A stretch of DNA of 64,000 nucleotides from Hyaloscypha bicolor E (taxonomy: Eukaryota; Ascomycota; Leotiomycetes; Helotiales; Hyaloscyphaceae), in assembly GCF_002865645.1 (NCBI RefSeq), contig NW_020194512.1:3141183-3205182 (forward strand), read 5' to 3'. A model generated the notes under the pieces. It made no database searches and had not been told where the DNA came from. It saw nothing but the letters and a program-made list of their open reading frames with translations. Within the stretch, counting starts at the first letter, position 1; each line of letters begins with the position of its first letter. Positions 32,201-44,082 of the stretch are shown here, piece after piece. The translations under genes were made by a program, and so were the position numbers.

Positions 32201-34856
32201 ATAAAGAGGATCGGGAATATAAAAGGGGACTGGCTTGGCTTAATAAAGCCCTATTAGAGGTTCTCTTTAAGGAAACGCTTAATCTCCTATAGCTTATAAG
32301 TTAACTATTAATAGAGCAGGGAATACCCTAGGCTCTCTGGGCTTTTGGAATTATTAATCTGAATCTTGTAGTTATATAATTAATATAGGAGTAAGATATT
32401 TAATACTTTCTTTAAGAAAATATCTGTAAAATCCTTAAACTTCTCTAGTAAGATTCTTACTAGCCATTATAGCTCTGTCTCTCCTAGCTATTACTTGCCC
32501 GGAACAAACTTATTCTCTTATTATAATTCTAGTTCTTTATTAATCTCGAAAAATAATATTATAAAGAAAAGGTTCTTTTTCTTCTATAGGTTTATCTGGA
32601 AAGCGGCTGGCGAAATACCTATAATATTAACCGAGGGCCTTAACTAGATCTTATAGCTTTTCTTTAGATAATATAATTTTAATATTCCTATCTCTGGCTT
32701 AGGAAAAACTTCTATATTTCCTAAGGCTACTTATATTTCTCTATAGTATTAAGCTTAATTCTTTTATTATATATAGCTTTCTAAATCCGGCTTAGAAAGA
32801 AAATAAGGGGATTTCCTCTTTATAAGCTAAGGTTTCTAGGACTTATTTATAGCTATAGCTTTATCTCTTCTATCTATATCTTCTTAGTACTAGTCGCTTT
32901 TCCCAGGTTTCAAGTTCTTATATATAGTAGTTAGGACCTTATTCTAACCCTTTTTTCTAGGCTAATTATCTAGCCAGATTAATCTTCTATTCTTATAATT
33001 AATTAGGATACTAGTACTTATAAACTACTATTATCCCAAAATTATATTATACTTACCTAGTCCTATAACTAGTATAAGTACTAGGACTCTTTATCTATTA
33101 ATTAAAAGTATAAGCTTAATATAGTAAGTAATAGGTATGGCCTATTTACTATTAAACTCCTTTATATTATAGGGTAATACTAATTAAATAAACTTAATAT
33201 CTAGAAATTATTTAATTATTCTTATAAACTTGGAATTAATAAAAGTATATTTATTTATTCCGGTATTAATAAGAGAAGAAGTCTTAATATCTAATCTATT
33301 ATTACTAACTATATAAGAGAGTATAAATACTTTACTTCCTAGTAGCTAGCTCAAATTAATTTCTATTATATCTATATAATATAGCCCTAAAAAGGAGACT
33401 TCCTTTAGGAGTCCTCGTTTTCCTATTCTATATCCTTAAATAGCTTACTTATAGTAAGTACTGCTAGTTTAGCTACCAAAACTTGCTTTATATACTCTGT
33501 TTTGGGCTCTAGATAGTTCCTAGATATATAACCAAATCTATTATAGTTATAGTATTTGAGATCTGAGGATCTAGGCTTTAGGATAGCAGGCTTGTTTATT
33601 ATTAGGGTCTTGGGAGCAGGCTTTATATAAAAGGCGCCTCCTGGGCTTGGCTTATTTATACCTTTATTAGCTTTCTTAAATACTTGTTTTTTCTTTTTAT
33701 AGCAAGCTCGGATTTGCTAGTTATTTATAGTATAGTATTATATGAACTCTATAGTACGAATAGCCGGGTTATTATAGTATATAGCTATAGCCTCTTAGAG
33801 CTTCCAGGTGAGCTTATTATTCAGGTTATCCTTAAGGTCCTATAGGTTAATATTTCTGTCTGCTATATACCTCAGGAATAGGGTATAGAACTCCTAAAAG
33901 GTCTAGCCCTTCTTTATAAATAGCTCCTTAAATGCTTACCGAGTATTATACTCCTTATTTGGGTTGTTATATAGCTCCTCTAGATAAATATATAGTTCCC
34001 TAATAGTCTTATATATATATTAACTATCCTGGTTTAGGTAAAGAGAGATTAGTATAAGGGTATAGCTACTTATATAGCCGGATATATAAATAATCTTAAG
34101 GTTCTCTATCTAATAGGTATTAGAGTTATTATAGAGCTTATTCTTAATCTGAACTAATTAATTATTAAAGGTAATACTATCTTTAGTTATATCTTCAAAA
34201 ATAGAAGGATTAGGGAGTTTAATTAAGTATCTACCTTCTAGAATAGGGGAACTAGTTATTCCGGCAGGCTATATAATAAGCTTCTCAATAATAGCTTTAT
34301 TCTTTTATAGGACTTGCTTGGTTTCTCTTAGCTAATTATAATAATTCTCGCTATAGGTAAGAATATTATATATCTTTAGAATTAGCTTAATAATCTCTTT
34401 ATATAAAGCCTCTGGGTTCCGAAGTAACTCTTGGAACTTTGCCTTTAATAAGGCAGGTTTCTCTTCTTTCTTTACTTTCTGGAAGAGAGTATCTTTTCTA
34501 CTATAAATATTAACGGGATACTCGGACCTCTTAGGAGACTTAATAAGAGGCTCTGGTTTACCTTCTAGTAATATACTAGTAGTATCTTGTACTATAGCTT
34601 CTTCTGACTTGTCTAGTTATTCCGGGACTTGCTTTCTTATAGATTTTCGTTTAGTAGTAAGGTTACTAGCCTATTCGCTTGCCTGGCCGGTCCAGGGCTT
34701 TCTTGCCTAGTTATTCTAGGGCTTTCTTTTATTCTGATATTAGTTAACCGGTTCGGGAGTAGCTATAGCATATTATATCTATACTCGTCGAAAACCGATC
34801 GGATAGGTATTATTTAAATCCTCTATAGGATTGAGAAATAGGCGAGCTTTGAATTA

Positions 34857-35116
34857 TATTACGAGTACAAGATCTAGGGCCTAGAAGGTATGGTTAGACT
34901 GTCTCTATTTCGATAATTCAAAGCTAAAGAGAGAAGAGGATCCCGAAGGAGCCTCGGATCTAAATAATTGCGGGCTATATACAGGCCTATATACTAGCTT
35001 AAGCTCGGGGTCATGTGCAATAATCAGGTAACTATAGATACCTCGTTTAGATACCAGATACCTCTCTAGCTCTAGTCTAACCCCTACTAGTACTATATAT
35101 TATAATAACCGTAATA
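34857..35116 (-). repeat. 5' LTR of the gypsy-like element
   Basis: This is the right LTR, the same 260-bp length as the left one and colinear with it. It is followed by GAAGC at 35117-35121. Differences from the left LTR are mostly transitions. Confidence 0.8.
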
Positions 35117-37927
35117 GAAGCCCTCAAATATTTTATAAAGTATTATAAATAATATTAGAAATATAGCTAATTATTTAGATAATTCAAGTTTAATCTAAGA
35201 AATAATATTAGCTTTAATTATTTTATTATTATTAATATTTTCTATATTTCTAATAAACCTATATTTTATATTATTAATAAAGGCACTTAATATTAAGCTA
35301 GCTAATAGCTCTAGAATATTAATATAATATATATCTAGGATATATTTAAATAATACTAAATTAATAATTATTTAGATTTTCCTAATTAGATTATAGTAAA
35401 TACCGGAAAGTAGTTTACTAATAAGAAGTTTATTTAGTTTATAAATATTATTGGAATTAAAATTAAAATTATTTCTATAAAAGCTTATAATTCTATTAGA
35501 ATTATAAAATACTATTATAGTCCGATCTAATATATTTACTTTATTATTATAGCTAAAATTAATAGAATTAATAAGAATACTATATTCTAAATAACTTTTA
35601 AAACTATTAATAATTCTATAAAACCTAATAGTATTATTCTAATTTTTTTAATTTATAGTACTTTATTTTAAATAACTAAATATAATATCTTATTATTTAT
35701 TATATTATAGTAATTAATAGTAATTAAAAAGTAATAGTAAAAATTTAAAAGCTTTAAGCTTAATATTAAATTATAAATACTTTAAATACTCGAAATAGTT
35801 CTAATATTACTAATATTTATAAACTATTTCTAAATTTAAATATTTTTATTTAATATAAAAGAAATACTAGTTAATCTAATAATTAGAAAAAATTATATAA
35901 GCTAATAGCTATTAATAAAAAGAACTATATACTAGCTTTATTATATAGTAATATTACCTTTTATTTAACTTCTATAAAACCCTTTTATATAAGGAATATT
36001 AAGGTTATTACTAATAGCCTTAAATCTAAATCTATTCTCGAATCTTATAATAAAGCTAAAAGTAATATAGGTATAATTTCTTTTATTATTCCCGCTATTT
36101 TATTAAAGTATAATAGAGAATGCTTTTATAAAACCCCGGATATTATAATATTTCTATAAAATAATAAACTATATAAGGATTTCTGCCAAGTTAAAATTAC
36201 TAGCCTTTTAGAAAAGAATATATTTGAGATTATTTCTAGATTTTAAATACTAAAACAGATATATATTTTTAATTTCCGGTTTATTAATAAGATTAAGAGT
36301 AAAAATATAAAAAGAAAGCTTAAAAAATCGAGACTAGTTATCTAAACTTATAATAATAAGAAATATATAATATTAATATAATTATTTATTATTTAGTATA
36401 TTAGCTAAAAAATTATTTTTAGTATTATTATTATAATAATAATAGATATTACGGAATTATATTTATATAATATCTTATAAGCTTATATTTAATTAATAAC
36501 CTTATTTAATTATAATTTCTATATTAACTTATTTTATAAGTTTATTAGAAAGCTAAATCTAAAAAATAATTCTATTTTAAAGATTATAAAACTATTATAT
36601 AATATATTAGAAGCTAGAAATTACTAGTTTAAAACTTATTATTTCTATTATATTAATAAACTTTCTATAAAATAATAAACTTATAATTCTTACTTCTTTT
36701 ATAATAAATAATTCTTTAGAATTATTAGCCTTTAAACTAATAATATCTTATTTATTAGTACTAATAATTTTATAAATATAAAATAATTAAAGTTTTAAAA
36801 AGCCAAGTTTTTAGCTAAGAAATATAAATATCTCATTTTTAATTATAATCTCAAGTTTAATAAAGATATTATTTATATAAATACTACCGGAATTACTCTT
36901 ATATAGAAATACTAGTATAAAAATCTCTAGATTATTTCTATAAAAAAAATACTATTATTATAAGTAATAGAAGTACTATTTATTAAAATCTTTTTATTAA
37001 GAACTAATATATTATCTAATATACTAGAAAAGTATATATTATATTAGTCTATTAATTAGAAGCTTTATATAATTTATTAATTACTATTTAAGCTATTAAA
37101 TCCTCGGAAACTAATATAAAAACACTTAATAAATATATTTAATAGTAAATTAAGAATACTACTAGAAAACTAAGATTTAAAAAGCTAGTAAAAAAATTCT
37201 TATATTTAATTATTTTTATAAATACTTTATTTATAAATAATAAAGATCTCTTTTCCTAAATCGGATATATTTTAGTTCTAGTAAATAAAACTAGATATAC
37301 TAATATTATTTACTAGTTTTCTACTAAATAAAAAAGAGTTATTAGAAGTATTTTAGCTTTAAAACTTTATAATATAGCTTATAGCTTTAATATAAATACT
37401 TTAGTTAAATCTATAATAAATAGAATACTAGAAATAGAACTATTACTAAAAGTTTATTCGAATTCGAAATTATTATATTAGATATTATTTAAGAGAAATA
37501 CCTAATAATTAATATAATATTTTTTTATTAAATATATAAATAATAAGAGATTATAAAAATTAAATAAATTAAGAAAGAATTAAATCCTACTAATTCTATA
37601 ACAAAATTAAAGCTATTAAATACCTTTAAATACCTAATTAATACGAATATAATATAGTTAAATATAGAAAAATAAATTAAATATAAATAGAATAGAAAAT
37701 AGATATATAAAATAAGAGAATATTATAGAAGAAAAAGTTATATATAAAAGGCTATAGCTTTTAATATATAACCAAAAACCTTAAAAATAATATAGATATA
37801 TAAAGCATTTAGGAAAACCTAGTACTAGGCCGGATTAGGAAATTAGTATATAATTAAAGACAAATATTATTTTTCGTATTTTTTTTTAGAAAAGTTCTAA
37901 TATTAGTATAGCTATAATTATTAATAG

Positions 37928-38120
37928 TTATATAATATAGTTATATAATATAAAGGTAATTAGAAATAATAAAATATAAGTAATAATTATATAATCTTAT
38001 ATTATATAAATAACTCGACTAGTAGCTAGTTCTTATTAGATTTAGTAAATTTAGTAATTATATATTAATACTATAATATTATAATTCTTATTTCTAAATA
38101 ATAATTACTTTATTAACTTA
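37928..38120. repeat. Degraded direct repeat, copy 1
   Basis: It resembles 38760-38965 in the same orientation. Both end in a shared stretch of ATTATAATTCTTATTTCTAA followed by similar AT-rich sequence. Possibly LTRs of a lost element; the limits are approximate. Confidence 0.4.
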
Positions 38121-38759
38121 TATAAATAGTATTTTATAAATATATAATAATATTCTCGAATTCTTTATTATTCGCTTTATAATTCTTTAGTTTCTTATTA
38201 AATAATTCTAGTTTAGATTTGTTCTTAATTAGAATTTTTTATTTCGAGAACTTATCTTATATATTATTTAGTTTATTTAAAATACTTATATTAAATTTAG
38301 TAATTATAATTACTTTTTCTAATATTAATAAGCTTTTTATAATTATTTAAGCTCTTTTAATATTTTAATATTATTAATTTATAAATATTAAATAATATTA
38401 TAGTTTATAAGAACTAGTTATTATATATTATTAGTTTAAGGAATTTGTTTTTTAATTATTTTATTATTTTTAAAAAAAACTATATAAATAATATTAATAT
38501 AATAATTATAAATTATAAAATTAAAAGTTTTTAAAAGTATATGAATTTCTTTTAAATATATTATATATATTCGAATTTTTCTTTTTTTAAATATAGAAAT
38601 AAAGCTAAAAAAATAATATATATAATAATAAAAAATAAAAAAATAAAAATAATTTAAAGCTAAGAAAAGAAAAGTAAAATATAAAAAGTTATAAGAAAGT
38701 ATATATATTTTATAATATACTAGCTTATAAAAGGCTCAATATTCTAAATATATTTCCTT

Positions 38760-38965
38760 TAATAATATAGTTATATTATATATATAATTATATAATCTAG
38801 AAAATAATAAAATATAAATAATAGAATATAGTTATATAATCTTATATTTTATAAATAACTTAATTAATAAATTAGATTTTATTAGACTTAATAAATTTAG
38901 GAATTATATATTAATATTATAATATTATAATTCTTATTTCTAAATATTAATTATTTTATTAATTT
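38760..38965. repeat. Degraded direct repeat, copy 2
   Basis: The second copy of the 37928-38120 repeat, about 0.85 kb away in the same orientation. Limits are approximate. Confidence 0.4.
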
Positions 38966-38970
38966 AATAT

Positions 38971-39072
38971 ATTAGTATTTCATATATATTAGTATTTTAT
39001 ATATATTAGTATTTTATATATATTAGTATTTTATATATATTAGTATTTTATATATATTAGTATTAATATAAA
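38971..39072. repeat. 17-bp tandem repeat, about six copies
   Basis: The unit ATTAGTATTTTATATAT is repeated head to tail about six times; the first copy has one C-for-T difference and the last is diverged. Confidence 0.75.
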
Positions 39073-40264
39073 TATATATATAAATATCTTTATTATAAAA
39101 AAAGAAAAACATATCTATATTATATAAAACTTAGAACTTCTAGAATTAGTTTTCTAACTAATTAGTTTAGTTATAAAAATATATAAACTCTTTATTAATC
39201 TCTATTTTCTATAGCTTAAATATTTCAATTTATACTAATTTTAATTTTATATTTGAAATCTATTTATATAATTAATAAATTAATATATATTAAATTTAAA
39301 ATATATGTAATTTAATTTAATTTATTAACTAATTAAATAATATATTTACCTTTTATAAAACTGTATTTTCTTTTACTAAATAAATAAATATATATTTAAT
39401 ATATTTAATATAAGAATATTTATAAAGAAAATAAAAATAAAAATAATATATATATAGAAATAAGTTTTAAAATAATTCTTATTAGATTTATAGTAATTAC
39501 TATAATATATATATAATAGCAAATATTAAGCTGGATTTAGTAGTCTAATTAGGCTAGTACTTATACGGCATCGCATTTCCTAATTGGAATTAATGCTTCT
39601 ATATATCTAGCAGAATATTAGGTAGTATATAGAGAGGCATATAGAGCTTTAAAAATGGGTATTAATTAGTATTTTGCAAAAGCTAGTTCTTGGAATCAGT
39701 TACGCTTGCACGCTTCACTCCATACCTTACCTTATATTTCACCCTTACCTTGGCTACTTGCATAGCACCCTACTATTAGGTGCTTCACAATTATTTAAAT
39801 AAATATTACTCTCTCGCTCTTATAATTACTATTATTAAAACCGTTAGATCTCCTTGTTTAATAATTATAAGTAAAAGAAAAACTTATATATTTATATTAA
39901 GAAAGGGAGAAAATAAAAGTCCGAAATTTGGAGGGGGCATCGATTCGGTATCGGCTCTTTATATCTCCTGATGCCACGCCTTTAGCCCCAATCATTAACA
40001 GACTCCTTTTCAAAGTAAGAAAACAGAACATAGAGTGACTGGTAAACATTTCCATTTAAGCCCCAAAAACCCAATCCAGGTGTCTTACATGTCCAGCTTC
40101 CATTCTGAAACCTCTGCCACCGTTCAACCCTGCAAATTATTCTTGCCTGCGACGAGATACAACAAAAAAGAGCATCTTTCCCTGCCTACACGCGACTTTC
40201 AACTGCTTGGATGTTCCTCAAGAACATTTGAACTATCTCTGAGAGCGATACTGATAGTCTCAGA

Positions 40265-42067
40265 TTATTTCTTATCATCCCCAACTTCTTTCTCGGCTGC
40301 AACAGCTCCACCGCCTTCTTCTGCAGCTTGATACGAGATGACCTTCTTTATTTCCGTGCGATATCGTACCATGTTGTAGTATGTTCCTACAATCGGAATT
40401 GAACACCAAACGAAAAAGAACAGATAGGCAACTACATTTGCTTCTACGGAGTTGACGTTGAGTGTAACACCTAATAGCGTGGATGTGAAGAGCTCGAAGG
40501 TCACTCTTATCACAGCAAAAGAACGATCAAGATTTTCCTCGAATGCTCGGAACTGCTCGAAGTCCGATAGGAGTTGCCTTTTCCGTAGAACAACGCTGGC
40601 AAGTTCTGGTGCTGTGGTTGCTGAAGCCTCTTGTCGCCGTATTTCTTCGATTTCCCTGTACAGGTATTCCTTCATAGCAGGAATAAGGTCCTCGTATTTT
40701 TGAGCTTCATTTGTAATGGCTGAAGGTGTAACGACATCTGGCGGTGCTCCCGTATCACCAATTGATTCTGTTGATCATTAGCCTACTCTGTTCACCCAGA
40801 AGGTAGTGAGGATGAAGTCGTACCGTAATATATCTCAGCGGCAACGAGAATTGGAAGTACAAGAAGAAAAATTGGCGTGATTTGGCCAAAGTCGATGGTA
40901 GATGGAATACCAATAGATACACCTTCATTAAGCCATCGATATGCAACTACCTGACTGATTCCGTACGAAAAGCTGAAAGCTATGCCTGACATAGATGAAA
41001 GGAAAGAAGTGTTGTATTGATATGAGCTGCTAAGTAACTTTGCGTGCCATTTTGATTTTTTTGTTGCTTTCATAATTCGCTGGAGAGAGTCTAACCGTTT
41101 TGAGGACCTCAGTTCGGCGACTACCTCGGAATGGTCGCGTCGGATCCCATTCTTGAGCATGAACGATTTCGGAAGCAAGAGTTGTGCGTAGGAAATGATT
41201 GCCTTTTCAGCCAGAGTGCTATCGTACAATTTCCCAATCCGAAGTATATAACCACCCCAAAGTACGTAGAAAGTCAGGGCAGTCGAGACTATTGACATAA
41301 TGTAGATAGCACTCTGGTATACGTATGCTGGTGAATTTGCCTTTTGTGTGAAGGAACACTGGATAGGAACCGGTAACTCCAGTACCGTCTGGGCATACAT
41401 CTCCAGGAAGAGACAGTAACTCAAAAGGCTCAAGAGGCTCAACATGCCACCCACCCGCCAGTTTCTGACAGTTCCATGTTCCCGGAAGTATTGTGCCAGG
41501 GCATCCAGCGTTGCGAGATGAGTTGTGGAAGAGAACCAAGCCAGACTCAGCGCAACGGAAAACTCGTATAAAGAAAGAATTCGTTGATTTGCAACAACGC
41601 CAACCATAGTTGCAAGTCCAGTCACCAGTTGCTGGTCACTCAATGTGAGAATGAATCGAGACAATGCTTCTTGCCGTTTCTGTCGAGGTAAGCTGCGAGG
41701 AGGCTCCACTTTGAATCCCAAGCATGATTTTAGTCCATCCTTGAGGGCACCCAACCCTGTAAGGAGCCACGAGATCAATCGGGAGACAGTCGACTTTTTG
41801 TAGTGCTTAATTACATATCGATCCAGGTCGTTGAAGTACGAGTCGGGGAATGACTCGGTGAAGTAGCCAAAAAGGATTGCACCCACGGTGGCCGCAGCTG
41901 TAGCAAAGAACGCCACAAGAACCTAGTGAAGTATTCCTCAATTAGCTTTGATTTCGGTATCTTTTGCATGCTTTTAGAGATGACCTTACTCCAATTCCAA
42001 CGATGTCCCCATTAGGTTCAAATTCCCAATTCGGGGTGCAATTCAGTCCTTTGTCGGAAGATCCCAT
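40265..42067 (-). CDS. Fungal multi-spanning membrane protein of unknown function
   Basis: Three exons in transcript order (42067-41990, 41922-40824 and 40767-40265), with introns of 67 and 56 nt, give an exact 560-codon frame (559 residues). Exon 1 encodes a short N-terminus with CTPNWEFEPNGDIVGIG, and exon 2 continues into a membrane helix (VAFFATAAATVGAILFG). Further on are DLDRYVIKHY, LSDQQLVTGLATMVGV (helix), SLAWFSSTTHLATL (helix) and more hydrophobic segments around LLSLLSYCLFLEMY, IYIMSIVSTALTFYVLWGG and ITPIFLLVLPILVAA. Exon 3 adds a charged coiled-coil-like stretch and a last membrane pair (VAYLFFFVWCSIPIVGTYYN). This layout recurs in many filamentous fungi as a protein without assigned function. 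No transport motif is visible. Confidence 0.75.
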
Positions 42068-43437
42068 CTCGGCGGCCTATAATGGCTTTTTGTGCTGTCT
42101 GCAGACTACAAGCCTTTAGTTCCGATATGGCGCATTTGGATTTTCAACCGAAAGTTTTAATGGAAGAAATTGAAGCTCTGACAATTTTGGCTCAGTGATA
42201 TTTAAAAAGTCGTCTTTTCAGCTGAAAGTGTTACGCAAAGTTTGGACAGCCAGTAGCATTGACGCTCTTGGCGCCCGAATTCTCAAAAAGCCTCGTTTTC
42301 AGCCCCAATTGTTATGCAACATTTAGACAGCCAGTAGCATCGATACACGTCAAATTGTGGCGATGAGCATGGAGGATTGCGGCAATCAGCTGAACACCTT
42401 TAGCGTCGCTTTTGAGAAGAAACGAATGCTGATGTGGGGGAGATTCCTGAAGGCGAGGCTGCGCATATATTGAAGGAGAGGGTCAAAGCTCTACTCCAGA
42501 ATTTTGAACCAAAGGAAGTTCTGTTGCCCGTTCCCTGTCCCCCTCCCCCCCTCCCATTCCTACTAAGTTTACTAACATTCCAGCTTTATCTTAGGCCATC
42601 CCAGTTCAAAATGCAACAACCTCCTCCGCGCTATACCCCAGCCGACTCCAAATCTACCCCGGCTTCGTAACCTAACTAAACATAACTACTCTATAAACAA
42701 GATACACCCTCTAAACAGATACAGGGAGTTATCTCTTTCAAGTCACATATCCAAATCCTTAAAAGCGAAAGTATCTTTTACTCCGTCCACCATTATGCTT
42801 CCCAGTTTCTTTTTCCAACGCTGCACTTCATAAAGGTGGACCGAGAAATTCTAAGAGGCTGTCTGATAAGCGAGTCGATCAGGAACTTCCGTTTGAAAAT
42901 TGTGCCCTAAGCATCGACATCGGTATTCGTTATGTGGAGGCGTGGTCTCGTTTTTGCAGATCCATACGGTTGAAAAGGAGGGTGGATAACGTGATTATCA
43001 CTCTGAATTCCGAATGTTATAAATTACGACTAATATAGCAACAGATGGGGTCTTAATCGTACTGAATTGACTACTGTTCTACAGTGGTACGTAGCCTGTA
43101 TTAATAGGCATTGTAGTCCCCCTAAGGTCCCTAGATCACATGACCCCCCTCCCCCCCCTCAGCTGAATATCTTACCCCCAAGTACAGCTGAGCTCTTTCG
43201 CTGTACGGGGCGCGATCGCTTAATTTTGTAGGATAGATACTCCTCCCCCTGAATAAAACGCAGGGTGACAAGGCTGGCACGGCCGTTCTGACGTAACCGC
43301 GCTGCGTTTTTTTTTAGGGGTTCAATTTTAGCGAGAACTACTTGTTTGTTCGTCAAATCGGAAAAAAAGAAGAAAAAAGTGTTCAACCGGAAAGAAAACG
43401 GAGGAGCAAAAAAATTTAGTGATGTGTGTGACATATG
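42068..43437. other. Intergenic with a weak tandem duplication
   Basis: At about 42205-42350 two diverged copies of a unit of about 84 bases lie in tandem; both contain GACAGCCAGTAGCATYGA. A C-rich run is at about 43143-43160. I see no gene with recognisable content. Confidence 0.4.
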
Positions 43438-43494
43438 TCCCTCAGGCGCGAGTCGAACGCGCGACTTTTTCAATTGTTAGCAATTGACTGAGAG
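43438..43494 (-). ncRNA. tRNA-like fold lacking a D arm
   Basis: Read on the minus strand, 43494-43488 (CTCTCAG) pairs over all seven bases, with one G-U, with 43445-43439 (CTGAGGG), followed by A at the discriminator position. Inside are a 6-bp hairpin (TCAATT-GCTAAC-AATTGA) and a perfect T arm (GCGCG-TTCGACT-CGCGC), which also matches the Pol III B box. Seven T follow about 24 bases downstream. The D arm is absent and the middle hairpin does not make a standard seven-base anticodon loop, so this may be a decayed tRNA gene or a tRNA-derived repeat and not a working tRNA. Confidence 0.35.
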
Positions 43495-43695
43495 CAATTC
43501 TGTTGTTGTAAATTCGTACCATTCCGGTGAGACTGAACATTACAGCCGGACGCTATTTGGGATGTTAACCACTGGAAATGGGGAGGATGCGGAGGTGTGT
43601 TCACATACCCATAAACCAACTAGACGACCGAGGGTTTGGACTTGTTTTTGCGAAAGTCGCTTATTTTAATCTATACCCATCAAACTTACGGGAGC

Positions 43696-44082
43696 CTAAT
43701 TCGAGGTGTGTACCGCTGAGTCATCAGCCTCTGGCACGTGAGCAAGTTCTGGATATTCCCTCAATGCGGTGAAGAGAACAGGGTTGACATCGATAATGCT
43801 AGAAAGATTAGCAGTCCATCTCGAGGAAGGTGTGCCAGCAATCCAACCCTCAATAAGTATCCTTCCCAAGAACCTTCCCCATCCCCATCCCTTTCCCGTC
43901 AATTCATATTCACTAAACACTGAGCTCAGCACTATAATCCTCTTCACCCCCCACTGTAATTCCCACTGTTGAACTGAGAATACGTCATAATACCTCCACC
44001 CCAACTTCCGCAGGTAGTATTGTCTAGCATACTGTAGCAAAGTTATTCCCTTTCTAAAATGCGCTACGAAGGCGGTAGGCAT
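43696..44082 (-). CDS. Hypothetical protein, possibly a fragment
   Basis: An open minus-strand frame of up to 128 codons ends in ALREYPELAHVPEADDSAVH. It has an aromatic-rich middle (YARQYYLRKLGWRYYDVF) and a Gly/Trp segment (GKGWGWGRFLGRILIEGWIAG). I do not recognise the family. The amino-acid mix looks more protein-like than its surroundings, but no start context, splice sites or neighbours support it. It may be the C-terminal end of a lost gene. Confidence 0.25.
   Translation of the reverse strand: MPTAFVAHFRKGITLLQYARQYYLRKLGWRYYDVFSVQQWELQWGVKRIIVLSSVFSEYELTGKGWGWGRFLGRILIEGWIAGTPSSRWTANLSSIIDVNPVLFTALREYPELAHVPEADDSAVHTSN

Larger units (their letters stand above)
28990..35116 (-). mobile_element. 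Full-length Ty3/gypsy-like LTR retrotransposon, RIP-inactivated
   Basis: Two 260-bp LTRs (28990-29249 and 34857-35116) are flanked by the 5-bp duplication GAAGC. A polypurine tract next to the left LTR shows transcription on the minus strand. Read on that strand, the order is gag, reverse transcriptase, integrase, as in Ty3/gypsy. A zinc knuckle lies at about 33505-33550 with its cysteines and histidine changed to tyrosine. Reverse transcriptase is seen at 31851-31880 as YLDNILIY, where YLDD is expected. The integrase core lies at about 30340-30490, with CPITIPVRDIVIAKEL followed by IVSN and a stop where IVSD is expected. Asp-to-Asn, Cys-to-Tyr and Gln/Arg-to-stop changes are the ones RIP makes. 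The copy cannot encode active enzymes. Confidence 0.85.
35117..39770. other. AT-rich RIP-degraded block
   Basis: Mostly A and T with stops in all frames; the continuation of the older repeat split by the LTR retrotransposon. It contains a diverged direct-repeat pair and a 17-bp tandem repeat, listed separately. Composition recovers after about 39500. Confidence 0.6.
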
